DNA of 64,000 bases, taken from Mycetocola_A sp015752285 (GTDB lineage Bacteria > Actinomycetota > Actinomycetes > Actinomycetales > Microbacteriaceae). Below are positions 8,782-18,311 of the stretch, one piece after another. The first letter of the stretch is position 1. Each line of letters opens with the position of its first letter. The notes beneath the pieces are model-generated. The model saw nothing but the letters and a program-made list of their open reading frames with translations. It did no database searches and was not told the DNA's origin. The translations under genes were made by a program, and so were the position numbers. Location of the stretch: NCBI RefSeq assembly GCF_015752285.1, contig NZ_JADOUY010000001.1, forward strand, positions 62,001 to 126,000, given 5' to 3'.

Positions 8782-9983
8782 ACGATCGACATCGTCTGGC
8801 GAGCGATCTCGAGCTCTTCGTTGGTGGGGATCACCAGCACAGTGACGTCGGAGTCGTCGCTGGAGATCCGCCGGGCGTCACGAGATTTCGCGGTGTTCCG
8901 TTCATCACTGATGCGGATGCCGAACGCTTCGAGACCGGCGAGCGCTGCGGCGCGAACCGGCGCGGCATTCTCCCCCACGCCGGCGGTGAACGCGATGACG
9001 TCGACGCGGCCCAGCTGGGCCATGTAGTTGCCGACGTAGCCCTTGAGCCGGTGGATGTAGACGTCGAACGCGAGGATCGCATTCTCGTCACCCTCTGCGG
9101 ACCTGCTGAGCACGTCGCGCATGTCGTTCGCTCCGGACATGCCGAGCAGGCCGCTCTTGCGGTTGAGCAGGGCGTCGATCTCGTCGACGCTCATGCCGGC
9201 GCGGCGGTGCAGGTAGACGAGCACGGCCGGGTCGAGGTCGCCCGACCGGGTTCCCATCACGAGCCCCTCAAGCGGTGTGAGGCCCATCGAGGTCTCCACC
9301 GAGCGGCCGCCGGCGATCGCCGACGCCGATGCTCCGTTGCCGAGGTGGAGCACGATCTGGTTGAGCTCGGCGAGCGGGCGGTCGACGAACGCAGCCGCCT
9401 GCTCGGAGACGAACTTGTGCGACGTGCCGTGGAAGCCGTACTTGCGCACCCGATACTTCTGCGCGACCTTCGCGTCGATCGCATAGCTGTACGAGGCGGG
9501 CGAGAGGGTCTGGTGGAACGCGGTGTCGAACACGGCGACGTGGGGAACATCACCGAACGCCTCCTGGGCAGCTTCGATGCCTTGCAGGTTCGCCGGGTTG
9601 TGAAGCGGCGCAAGCCCGGCGAGCTCCTCGATGTTGATCTTCACGAGGTCGGTGATGAGGGTGGGTTCGAAGAAGCGCTTGCCTCCGTGGACGACCCGGT
9701 GTCCGACGGCGAGAAGCGGATGCTGCTCGAGCGAGGGTCCGTTCTCGGCGAAGGCGTCGAGCATCACCCGGAACCCTGCCGTGTGGTCGGGGATGGGGAG
9801 GTCGCGTTCGGTGGTGGCGTCGGGTGACCCGGCGGCATCCGCCGGAACGGTGTGGACTGCGTGCCCCGAACTGTCGCCGATCCGTTCGACGAGTCCGGTG
9901 GCGAGCATCTGCTCGGTGCGCATGTCGATCAGCTGGTACTTGAACGACGACGACCCGGAGTTGACGATCAGAACGGCGCTCAT
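8778..9983 (-). CDS. ackA: Acetate kinase
   Basis: AckA converts acetyl phosphate and ADP to acetate and ATP in the cytoplasm. The 401-residue protein has the family signatures: N-terminal VNSGSSSFKYQ, HRVVHGGKRF near residue 90-100 and the phosphate-binding FHGTSHKFVS. The ATG at 9983 overlaps the pta stop by four bases, and its own stop overlaps the start of the histidine kinase. This gives one tightly coupled run pta-ackA-kinase. With the upstream phosphoketolase it forms an acetyl-phosphate-to-acetate branch that yields one ATP per acetyl phosphate. Confidence 0.97.
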   Translation of the reverse strand: MSAVLIVNSGSSSFKYQLIDMRTEQMLATGLVERIGDSSGHAVHTVPADAAGSPDATTERDLPIPDHTAGFRVMLDAFAENGPSLEQHPLLAVGHRVVHGGKRFFEPTLITDLVKINIEELAGLAPLHNPANLQGIEAAQEAFGDVPHVAVFDTAFHQTLSPASYSYAIDAKVAQKYRVRKYGFHGTSHKFVSEQAAAFVDRPLAELNQIVLHLGNGASASAIAGGRSVETSMGLTPLEGLVMGTRSGDLDPAVLVYLHRRAGMSVDEIDALLNRKSGLLGMSGANDMRDVLSRSAEGDENAILAFDVYIHRLKGYVGNYMAQLGRVDVIAFTAGVGENAAPVRAAALAGLEAFGIRISDERNTAKSRDARRISSDDSDVTVLVIPTNEELEIARQTMSIV

Positions 9984-12094
9984 GCGGGCAACTCTCCCTG
10001 CGCCTGGATCGCCGTGATCGCGACGGTGTTGACGATGTCCTGCACGAGGGCTCCGCGCGAGAGGTCGTTGATCGGCTTGTTGAGACCCTGGAGGACCGGT
10101 CCGATCGCAACGGCACCCGCGGAACGCTGCACGGCCTTGTAGGTGTTGTTGCCGGTGTTGAGGTCGGGGAAGATGAACACGGTCGCCCGGCCGGCCACTT
10201 CTGAACCGGGCATCTTCGAGGCGCCGACCGCGGCATCCGCTGCGGCGTCGTACTGGATCGGGCCCTCGACGAGCAGGTCAGGTCGACGCGAACGCACGAG
10301 CCCCGTCGCCTCGCGCACCTTCTCGACGTCTGCCCCTGAACCGGACTCCCCCGTCGAGTATGAGAGCATCGCGACGCGCGGGTCGATGCCGAACTGCACG
10401 GCCGTTTCGGTGGAGGAGATGGCGATGTCCGCGAGCTGCGACGCGTCGGGATCGGGGATGACGGCGCAGTCGCCGTAGACGAGGACGCGGTCCTGAAGCG
10501 CCATGAGGAACACCGACGAAACGACGTTGACGCCCGGCTTTGTCTTGATGATCTCGAAGCCGGGGCGGATCGTGTGTGCGGTCGTGTGGGCAGCACCGGA
10601 GACCATGCCGTCCGCGAGCCCGAGGTGCACCATCATCGTGCCGAAGTACGAGACGTCGGAGACCTGGTCCCGTGCCTGATCGAGAGTGACGCCCTTGTGG
10701 GCGCGCAGGCGGGCGTACTCCTCAGCGAACTTCAGCCCGAGCACCGGGTCGTGTGGTGAAAGGACCTCGGCGGCGGAGATGTCGAGGCCGAGCTCGATGG
10801 CCCGCGACCGGACCTCGAACGATTCGCCGAGGATCGTGAGTTCGGCGACTCCGCGCGCGAGCAGCGTGTGCGCAGCCCGGAGGATGCGGTCGTCGTCGCC
10901 CTCGGGCAGAACGATGTGCTTGCGGTTCGCCCTGGCCCGTTCGAGCAGCCCGTACTCGAACATCAGCGGGGTGACGACGGCGGTGCGGCTCACCTCGAGC
11001 CGGGCGAACAGGGCTGCTGAGTCGACGTGCTGCTCGTAGAGCGCGAGAGCGGCGTCGTATTTGCGCTGCGAGTCGGCGGCGAGACGCCCACGGGTGCGGG
11101 TGATCGCGACGATCGTGTCGTAGGTGCCGAGTCCGGTGCGGATGATCGGCAGTGTCTGCGGCAGACCGTCGAGGAGCCGCTCGACGGGCTCGGGCAGGTC
11201 GAACCCGCCGTTGAGCACGATGCCGGCGATCGACGGGAACGTGCCAGAGCTCTGGGCCATCATGGCGGCGAGGAGCACCTCTGTGCGGTCGCCGGCGACG
11301 ACGAGAACGGCGCCCTCGATGAGCCGGGGAAGCACGTTCACCATTCCCATTCCAGCGACGACGACGCCGAGCGCCTCCCGTGCCAGCAGGGCCGGATCGC
11401 CCTTGAGGAGCACACCGTCCGTTGCTTCCATGATCGATTCCATGCTGGGCGCGATGAGGTACGGGTCCTCGGGGATCGCCCAGACCGGCACACCGGGTTC
11501 GGCTTTCTCGATCGCAGCGGTCACCTCACCCAGGCGGGACGGGTCGACGCGGTTGGCGACGATCGCCAGGAGGGTGGCGTGAGCGTTGCGGAGTTCGAGG
11601 AGCGCAAGCTCGGCGATGTCTCCCATGTGGTCGGCGGTGCGCGGATCGGCCTGGCCGAGTCGCTCCCCCGAGCCCTGGTTCGACCGACCGCCCAGCACGA
11701 GCAGCACGGGGGCGCCGAGGTTGGTGGCGATGCGGGCGTTGTATCCGAGTTCGGTCGGGCTGCCGACGTCGGTGTAGTCGGAGCCGAGGATGACGACGGC
11801 ATCGCACTTCGCCTCGACCGCTTTGTACCGTTCGACGATGTTCGACAGCGCCGCGTCGGCATCCGCGTGGACGGCGTCGTAGGTGACCCCGATGCATTCG
11901 TCGTACTCGAGGTCGACACTGTCGTGACTGAGCAGCAGGTCGACGACGTAGTCGCGCTCAGAGGTCGAGCGCGCGATCGGGCGGAACACCCCCACTCGCT
12001 GTGCGCGGTGGGAGAGGGTATCGAGGGTACCGAGCGCGATCGTCGACTTACCGGTGTGCCCTTCGGCTGACGTGATGTAGATGCTTGTGGCCAC
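9980..12094 (-). CDS. pta: Phosphate acetyltransferase, long form
   Basis: Pta interconverts acetyl phosphate and acetyl-CoA. The 704-residue length shows the long bacterial form: an N-terminal P-loop-like domain (SAEGHTGKS near residue 10), a middle DRTGG-type domain (~210-320) and the C-terminal catalytic PTA_PTB domain from about residue 380 (LLERARANRKHIVLPEGDD; later YSTGESGSG and GPIQYDAAAD). It lies 34 bp after xfp and overlaps ackA. In this setting it can connect phosphoketolase-derived acetyl phosphate to acetyl-CoA as well as to acetate. Confidence 0.97.
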   Translation of the reverse strand: MATSIYITSAEGHTGKSTIALGTLDTLSHRAQRVGVFRPIARSTSERDYVVDLLLSHDSVDLEYDECIGVTYDAVHADADAALSNIVERYKAVEAKCDAVVILGSDYTDVGSPTELGYNARIATNLGAPVLLVLGGRSNQGSGERLGQADPRTADHMGDIAELALLELRNAHATLLAIVANRVDPSRLGEVTAAIEKAEPGVPVWAIPEDPYLIAPSMESIMEATDGVLLKGDPALLAREALGVVVAGMGMVNVLPRLIEGAVLVVAGDRTEVLLAAMMAQSSGTFPSIAGIVLNGGFDLPEPVERLLDGLPQTLPIIRTGLGTYDTIVAITRTRGRLAADSQRKYDAALALYEQHVDSAALFARLEVSRTAVVTPLMFEYGLLERARANRKHIVLPEGDDDRILRAAHTLLARGVAELTILGESFEVRSRAIELGLDISAAEVLSPHDPVLGLKFAEEYARLRAHKGVTLDQARDQVSDVSYFGTMMVHLGLADGMVSGAAHTTAHTIRPGFEIIKTKPGVNVVSSVFLMALQDRVLVYGDCAVIPDPDASQLADIAISSTETAVQFGIDPRVAMLSYSTGESGSGADVEKVREATGLVRSRRPDLLVEGPIQYDAAADAAVGASKMPGSEVAGRATVFIFPDLNTGNNTYKAVQRSAGAVAIGPVLQGLNKPINDLSRGALVQDIVNTVAITAIQAQGELPA

Positions 12095-12128
12095 AGGTCA
12101 ACCCTACGTTGCTGTGCTCACGCGGGGC

Positions 12129-14603
12129 TCAGGCGTTGTCCGAGCCGGTGTCTGCGACGCGTTCCTGGGCATCTTCCTGAGACACCCCTGCCCCGTCGCC
12201 CGACCACTGCCAGTTCGCCACCTCAGGGAAGTCTTCACCGTGATCGCGCGTGTACTGGCGGGCGTGCAGGCGGGCATCCTGCATCTCCTGACGGAGGCCG
12301 GCAGCCGTCGCCGCGAGCTGGGGCACCCGGTCGATCACATCGATGACGAGCCGATACCGGTCGAGGTCGTTGAGCATGACCATGTCGAACGGCGTCGTCG
12401 TCGTGCCCTCCTCCTTGTACCCGCGCACGTGCAGGTTGTCGTGCCCGTTGCGCTTGTAGGTGAGGCGGTGGATCAGCCACGGATAGCCGTGGTACGCGAA
12501 GACGACCGGCTTGTCTGTCGTGAAGATCGTGTCGAACTCGGCGTCGCTCAGGCCGTGCGGATGCTCGCTCTCGCCCTGCAGTCGCATGAGGTCGACGACG
12601 TTGACGAAGCGCACCGAGAGCTCGGGAAGACGCTCACGCAGAATGGATGCCGCAGCGAGCGCCTCGAGCGTCGGCACGTCACCGGCGCAGGCGAGCACCA
12701 CGTCGGGCTCGGTTCCCGGCGTCTCGGTTCCTGCCCACTCCCAGAGTCCCAGACCGCGGGTGCAATGGGCGACGGCCTCGTCCATGGTGAGCCAGTTCGC
12801 CTGCGGCTGTTTGCCGGCAACGACGACGTTGACGTAGTCGACCGACCGGAGAACGTGGTCGTAGGTGGAGAGCAGGGTGTTGGCATCCGGTGGCAGGTAC
12901 ACCCGGACGACGTCGGCTTTCTTGTTCACGACGTGGTCGATGAAGCCGGGGTCCTGGTGGCTGAAGCCGTTGTGGTCCTGACGCCAGACGTGGCTGGAGA
13001 GCAGGTAGTTGAGGCTCGACACCGGGCTCCGCCACGGGATCTCCCGCGTCGTCTTGAGCCACTTCGCGTGCTGGTTGAACATCGAATCGATGATGTGGAT
13101 GAACGCTTCGTAGCAGTTGAACAGGCCGTGCCTGCCGGTCAGCAGGTAACCCTCCAGCCAGCCCTGGCACTGGTGCTCGCTCAGCACTTCCATCACCCGA
13201 CCCGCCCGGACGAGGTTCGTGTCGACGGGCAGGATCTCGGCGTTCCACTGCTTGCCGGTGTGTTCGTACACCGAGGGGGCGAGCCGGTTGGATGCCGTCT
13301 CATCCGGTCCGAAGATACGGAAATTGTGCGGGTTCTCGGCGATCACGTCTGCGAGCCAGATTCCGAGGACCTTGGTTGCTTCTGCGGTCGTGGCGCCGGG
13401 CTCGGGAACGTCGACGCCGTAGTTGCGGAAGTCGGGCAGGTCGAGCTCCCGTCGCAGCAGACCGCCGTTCGCGTGCGGGGTCGCGCTCATCCGGAACGAG
13501 CCGGTCGGCGCGAGCGCAGCGATCTCGGCGTTCAGCGTGCCGGCGTCGTCGAAGAGCTCGTCCGGGCGGTAGCTCTTCAGCCAGTCCTCGAGAATGCGCG
13601 TGTGCTCGGGAGTGTCGCGAGCGTTCGCGAGCGGAACCTGGTGAGCGCGCCACGTGTTCTCCACGGGCTGGCCGTCGATCTCGGCCGGGCAGGTCCAGCC
13701 TTTCGGCGTGCGCAGGATGATCATCGGCCAGCGCGGCCTGGTGACATCATCGCCGGCCGCCTGCTGCTCGCGTGCTTTCTGCCTGATGGCGGCGATCTCG
13801 TCCATCACGGTGTCGAGCGTCTCGGCCATGCGGGCGTGCGCGAGCATCGGATCTTCACGGTCGAAACCGCCGGAGACGATGTGCGGGGTGTGGCCGTAAC
13901 CGCGCATCAGGTCGAGGAGTTCTTCCTCGGGGATGCGGGCGAGAATGGTGGGGTTCGCGATCTTGTAGCCGTTGAGGTGGAGGATCGGCAGCACGACGCC
14001 GTCGTGGATCGGGTCGACGAACTTGTTCGAATGCCAGCTCGTGGCGAGCGGCCCGGTCTCGGCCTCACCGTCGCCGACGACCGCAGCGACGACGAGGTCG
14101 GGGTTGTCGAACGCGGCGCCGTAGGCGTGGCTCAGTGCGTACCCGAGCTCGCCGCCCTCATGGATCGAGCCGGGGGTCTCCGGAGCAACGTGGCTCGGGA
14201 TGCCGCCGGGGAACGAGAACTGGCGGAACAGGCGACGCAGGCCGTCTTCGTCCTGGCTGATCCGGGCGTACACCTCCGAGTAGGTGCCTTCGAGGTACGA
14301 GTTGGCGACCATGCCTGGGCCGCCGTGACCGGGCCCGGCCACGTAGAGCGCCGACTGCTCCCGTTCTCGGATGATCCGGTTGAGGTGGGCGTAGACGAAG
14401 TTGAGGCCAGGGGTCGTTCCCCAGTGCCCGAGCAGGCGTGGCTTGATGTGGTCGACGGTGAGCGGCTTCCGCAGCAGCGGGTTGTCGAGGAGGTAGATCT
14501 GGCCGATCGACAGGTAGTTCGCCGCTCTCCACCAGGCGTCGATGCCTGCCAGGTCGGTCGAGGTGTGGGTGGAGGTGTCGAGGTCGTCCTTCTGGGCTGC
14601 CAT
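12129..14603 (-). CDS. xfp: Xylulose-5-phosphate/fructose-6-phosphate phosphoketolase
   Basis: Xfp is a thiamine-diphosphate enzyme that splits xylulose 5-phosphate (and often fructose 6-phosphate) with phosphate into acetyl phosphate and a smaller sugar phosphate. The 824-residue length is typical. Visible signatures are GPGHGGP near residue 90, the thiamine-binding GDGEAETGP near 180, and YHGYPWLIHRL near 710. It lies directly upstream of pta-ackA, so acetyl phosphate would be used at once, the key step of the bifid-type shunt. With xylA and xylB at 54-56.7 kb and the xylanase just upstream, it is well placed to handle pentose from plant polymers. Whether this enzyme also accepts fructose 6-phosphate cannot be told from sequence. 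Confidence 0.96.
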   Translation of the reverse strand: MAAQKDDLDTSTHTSTDLAGIDAWWRAANYLSIGQIYLLDNPLLRKPLTVDHIKPRLLGHWGTTPGLNFVYAHLNRIIREREQSALYVAGPGHGGPGMVANSYLEGTYSEVYARISQDEDGLRRLFRQFSFPGGIPSHVAPETPGSIHEGGELGYALSHAYGAAFDNPDLVVAAVVGDGEAETGPLATSWHSNKFVDPIHDGVVLPILHLNGYKIANPTILARIPEEELLDLMRGYGHTPHIVSGGFDREDPMLAHARMAETLDTVMDEIAAIRQKAREQQAAGDDVTRPRWPMIILRTPKGWTCPAEIDGQPVENTWRAHQVPLANARDTPEHTRILEDWLKSYRPDELFDDAGTLNAEIAALAPTGSFRMSATPHANGGLLRRELDLPDFRNYGVDVPEPGATTAEATKVLGIWLADVIAENPHNFRIFGPDETASNRLAPSVYEHTGKQWNAEILPVDTNLVRAGRVMEVLSEHQCQGWLEGYLLTGRHGLFNCYEAFIHIIDSMFNQHAKWLKTTREIPWRSPVSSLNYLLSSHVWRQDHNGFSHQDPGFIDHVVNKKADVVRVYLPPDANTLLSTYDHVLRSVDYVNVVVAGKQPQANWLTMDEAVAHCTRGLGLWEWAGTETPGTEPDVVLACAGDVPTLEALAAASILRERLPELSVRFVNVVDLMRLQGESEHPHGLSDAEFDTIFTTDKPVVFAYHGYPWLIHRLTYKRNGHDNLHVRGYKEEGTTTTPFDMVMLNDLDRYRLVIDVIDRVPQLAATAAGLRQEMQDARLHARQYTRDHGEDFPEVANWQWSGDGAGVSQEDAQERVADTGSDNA

Positions 14604-14756
14604 GGCCTCATCCTAGGGACGCGGGTCGTGCGGCCGATAGGGCCGAACGGCCCGGGACTGACGGTGGTATGCGACGATGGCATCCGCCCCGGTCGAGAGC
14701 ACCTGTTGCACAGGGAACCTTCGACCGAGACGGATGCCTTCGAGGAGCAGCGGCCG

Positions 14757-17700
14757 CTAGCCGAGCGCCGCCGCCCGGCGGGCACGAACCAGAACGGCAC
14801 CCGCGAGCACCAGCACCAGTCCGAGCCAGATCCAGCCAGCCAGGTCGGACCCCGTGTTCGCGAGGCCATCGTCCCCGGCCGGGTCAGCGCCCGGTACGGC
14901 ACCTGCAGCAGCGAGTACGGTGACGGATGCCGCGGCGAGCGGAACCCCGTCCTGGAGCGCAGCGATCTCGTACGCCCCTGCCGCGGTGTCGGCCGGGATG
15001 GTGAGCCGCACTGTCGCGGTGCCGTCGGCATCCGTCGTCACCGTATCGAGCACAGCAGGCACGGCGAGCGCGAACAGCAAGAACTGCGGTGCCGGTTCGC
15101 GCAGGACGAGCTCGATGTCTGCTTCGGGTTCGAAGCCGCTGAGCTCGACGTCGACCGTTCCACCGGACACGACACGGCCAGGGCTCACCGTGAGCAGCGG
15201 TTCGGATGCCTCGACCGCAGACACCAGCTGGGCAACGCCCCAGCGGGCGGTCGACTGGTAGCCGGCACCGGACGGGTCGGCCCAGTTGCGGATGCCCGTT
15301 CGAGCGCCGTTCGATGCATCGTTGACCTGCAGGTCCAGACCCTGGAACGAGCCTGCACCGCCGGACTCCAGCAGACTCACCGCAACCTCGACGCGGTAGC
15401 CCGACTCCGTTCGCGTCGTCGCCGACTCGACGCGGGCACGCTGGAACGCTTCGTCTCCGGTTCCGAACGACACCACGTTGTCTGCACTGATGCGGATCTG
15501 GGTGTCGTCGTAGCGGTACGAGCCGTTCTTGTAGTTGCCTGCGTCGACATAGATCTCGACCGAGTCCTGGATCCACGGGTCGGATCCGGAGACATCCACC
15601 GTCGGGTCGGTGACCTCGGCGAGCAGGTAGAGCGTGTTGTCGCGCCACAGCGAGCTGAAGACAGCGGATGCTCCTGCGGCTCCCTCGACCTGTTTGGTCG
15701 TTTCGACGGTTCCAGCACTCGCCCACAGGTCGTCGATGTCGCCGTCGATCGCGGGAGCCGTGATCGTCTCGGCGACCTCCTGGTACGAAAGCGGCTCGAG
15801 GAGGGTCAGCGTTCCCACTGTGCCCTCCGTGTTCCATCCGGTCGTCGATCCGTCGTTTCCGACGCGGACGTCGAACTCGACGGTGTCACCCTGGGCTGCG
15901 CCCTCGAGCGGGAGGTGCGCGACGATGCGGTACCCGGCATCGGTTTCGGTGACGACGCCGTCGACATCGCCACCGCCGTCGCGGCCGATCGTCGCGGTCT
16001 GGCCCGCCCAGGTGAACTCGACGCCGTCTGAGGCATCCGTCGTCGTGTCGTTCACCTCGACGTACGCGGTGAGGTGGTCCGGCTGCCAGCGCAGCTGGAA
16101 CGCCGCGTTCTGCTCGATCGGCTGCAGCGGGAGCTGCTGCCAGGCGAGAGCATCCGTCGCCTGGTCGTCGAGCGGAACGTTCCCCTGGAACACGTTCGCC
16201 GTGCGCAACCGGGCGGGCAGCTCGGTGTCGACGATGCCGTAATAGGCAGGCTTCGCCGTGAACGCATCGGTGAACACCAGTGGCGCACCTGAGCTGTTGC
16301 GCCAGCTGCGACCGTCGGTCAGGCCCCAGACCGTCACCGAGAACAATTCGTCGGAGTAGTCGCGGAAGATCCGGAACGCGTCACGGTAGTAATAGCCCTG
16401 CTCGACGAGTTTCGCCTGGGTCACCGGGGTGCCCGTTGTGACGTCGAGTTCGGTGACGGCCTGTGTGAGGCCGAGCCCGGAGAACGCCTCCAACGCGGTT
16501 TCGAGTGCGGTGACCGGAAGCGACAGGCTCACGTGGAACTGGTGGCCGACGCCGTCGACCGGCGTTCCTCGTTCGAGCATCCGCTCGACGAGGGCGAGCA
16601 GGCGAGCCTGCTTGCCGCTCTGCTCCGTGTTGTAGTCGTTGATGAAGAGGGTGACGGGGCGGTCAGCATCCGCTGCGGCGAACTCGTCGTTGAACGCCTC
16701 ATCGGCGTACTGGAACGACAGGTCGATGAACTGCTCACCGAGGATACGGAACCACTCGCTTCGGCGCAGGCCGTCAGCGTTCTCGTTGCCGTCTGAGACG
16801 ACCTCGTTGACGACGTCGAAGGCGTACAGCGGGTTCGACTCGCTCCCGAACTCGCCGTAGGTGTCGCTCAGGTACTCAGCGACGGCGAAGATGTGGCCGC
16901 GCAGGCGGTCCTTGAGGATCTGCTGATCGGCATCACCGGCGGTGAGGGCGACGCCCGCATCGTCCTGGAAGAACCACGCCGGAGTCTGGGAGTGCCAGAC
17001 CAGGGTGTGACCGTAGACAGGCAGGTCGTTGTCCTGCGCGAACTGCATCAGGGTGTCGGCCTCGGCGTGCGGGGTGAAGACGCCGTCGGCGTCGTACCAG
17101 GCCTCTGGCTTCATGTAGTTCTCCGACGTGACCTGATTGAAGTGCCTGGTCAGCAGCTCGGCGGCGGTTCCGGTCGTCTCACGGCTGTCGATCGCTGCGC
17201 CGACCGGAAAGTCGACGGTGTCCTGGATCGGGGTGAGGTCTTCGACCTCTCCCGCGGCGGGGACGGTGACGGTGATGTCGTCGACGAGGAACGCCGAGGT
17301 GTTTCCGCCGTTGTACGCCGTCTCGAGGTAGAGCAGAGCCTCGTCTGCTGCGCCCATCTGGAAGGTCTGGGTGATCTGTACCCAGTCACTGTTCGACATG
17401 CCGGCGAACTGGCCGAGGGTGCCGTACGAGGTCGACCCTCCGGTCGTGCGCGCCAGGCTCAGCCAGACGTCGCCCGGGGTCTGCCCGGCGGCGAACTTGA
17501 CCCAGGCAGACACCTCGTACGACTGACCGGGGATCAGGATGCCGGTGACGTCGTGCCCGATGCCCTGGCCCTCAGACACGCGGTCCGAGATCAGCGCGGA
17601 CTGCGTGCCGCTGTGGGCTTCGTCGGTGGAAACGGTGACGGATGCCGCACCGCTCGCGTCTTCGCGAGGAATCCAGGTGCCGAGTCCGTCTTCGAAGCCG

Positions 17701-18311
17701 GTATTGAGCGACGAGAGGTCGGAATCCGCCGGTGGGTCTGTGGGGTCGGTGGGGTCATCGGCCGGGGTGTTCGAAATCGAGAGGTCGTCGACGAGGTAAC
17801 TGTATGCGGCTCCGCCGGGAAGATCTGCTGTGCCGATGTAGGCCTGCAGGGTGGCGACGTCCGTTCCAGCGGGGACCTCGAGGGTTCCCGTGACGGTGCT
17901 CCACGCGTCTGCCGTCATCGTCGTGTTACCGACCCAGGTGTACGCCGGTTTGAGGACGAAACGGACGCCGACCGGCGCTGCCGCGGCATCCGCCAGTCGA
18001 ACGCGCATCGAGAAGGTGAGCGTGTCGCCAACGGCGACGTCGTCGAAGAAACCGGCAGGGGTCTGGATGCCGCTGAAGTCGCTGGCACGGTCGCCCACGC
18101 GCAGTGCGGTGCCCCCGTCGTCGCCGTCGTCGACGTAGGTGAGAGCGGGGTCGCCGCTCGACTCCCAGCCGCCGAGCGTGCTGTCGTCGAAGCCGGTGGA
18201 GACGAGGGTCTCCGGTTCGGCCGCCGTGGCCGGCACGGTCAGCACCGGGACGAGAAGTCCGGCTGCCACCGTGCCGATGACGATGTTGCGGAACAGGGAT
18301 CTGACGCTCAT
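14757..18311 (-). CDS. Secreted, sortase-anchored modular GH10 endo-1,4-beta-xylanase
   Basis: I start at the ATG at 18311 (1184 residues), with AAAGGAG upstream. The 31 codons before it lack coding character. A signal peptide ends near residue 31 (VPATAAE). Two CBM22/CBM4_9-like domains follow (about 35-182 and 203-352), then the GH10 catalytic domain (~360-695) with acid/base Glu503 in VVNEVV and nucleophile Glu621 in TELDV. Next come a CBM9-like region (~700-845), a clearer CBM9 (~850-1035), an Ig-like domain and a cell-wall sorting signal: LANTG near 1150, a hydrophobic stretch and ARR. The LAxTG form suggests a class E sortase. The enzyme would cut xylan at the cell surface. A possible regulatory palindrome lies 77 bp before the start. 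Confidence 0.95.
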   Translation of the reverse strand: MSVRSLFRNIVIGTVAAGLLVPVLTVPATAAEPETLVSTGFDDSTLGGWESSGDPALTYVDDGDDGGTALRVGDRASDFSGIQTPAGFFDDVAVGDTLTFSMRVRLADAAAAPVGVRFVLKPAYTWVGNTTMTADAWSTVTGTLEVPAGTDVATLQAYIGTADLPGGAAYSYLVDDLSISNTPADDPTDPTDPPADSDLSSLNTGFEDGLGTWIPREDASGAASVTVSTDEAHSGTQSALISDRVSEGQGIGHDVTGILIPGQSYEVSAWVKFAAGQTPGDVWLSLARTTGGSTSYGTLGQFAGMSNSDWVQITQTFQMGAADEALLYLETAYNGGNTSAFLVDDITVTVPAAGEVEDLTPIQDTVDFPVGAAIDSRETTGTAAELLTRHFNQVTSENYMKPEAWYDADGVFTPHAEADTLMQFAQDNDLPVYGHTLVWHSQTPAWFFQDDAGVALTAGDADQQILKDRLRGHIFAVAEYLSDTYGEFGSESNPLYAFDVVNEVVSDGNENADGLRRSEWFRILGEQFIDLSFQYADEAFNDEFAAADADRPVTLFINDYNTEQSGKQARLLALVERMLERGTPVDGVGHQFHVSLSLPVTALETALEAFSGLGLTQAVTELDVTTGTPVTQAKLVEQGYYYRDAFRIFRDYSDELFSVTVWGLTDGRSWRNSSGAPLVFTDAFTAKPAYYGIVDTELPARLRTANVFQGNVPLDDQATDALAWQQLPLQPIEQNAAFQLRWQPDHLTAYVEVNDTTTDASDGVEFTWAGQTATIGRDGGGDVDGVVTETDAGYRIVAHLPLEGAAQGDTVEFDVRVGNDGSTTGWNTEGTVGTLTLLEPLSYQEVAETITAPAIDGDIDDLWASAGTVETTKQVEGAAGASAVFSSLWRDNTLYLLAEVTDPTVDVSGSDPWIQDSVEIYVDAGNYKNGSYRYDDTQIRISADNVVSFGTGDEAFQRARVESATTRTESGYRVEVAVSLLESGGAGSFQGLDLQVNDASNGARTGIRNWADPSGAGYQSTARWGVAQLVSAVEASEPLLTVSPGRVVSGGTVDVELSGFEPEADIELVLREPAPQFLLFALAVPAVLDTVTTDADGTATVRLTIPADTAAGAYEIAALQDGVPLAAASVTVLAAAGAVPGADPAGDDGLANTGSDLAGWIWLGLVLVLAGAVLVRARRAAALG

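Noticed and set aside
14640..14653. GGGCCG/CGGCCC stem after the xylanase as terminator
   Set aside because: The stem is short, has no T-run and lies over 100 bp after the stop; evidence too weak for a feature.
12081..16031. 1316-codon open frame on the plus strand
   Set aside because: It runs antisense through pta's start, xfp and the xylanase, all with full catalytic motifs. Its protein is Arg/Val/Asp-rich without domains, a normal effect of high GC at third positions.
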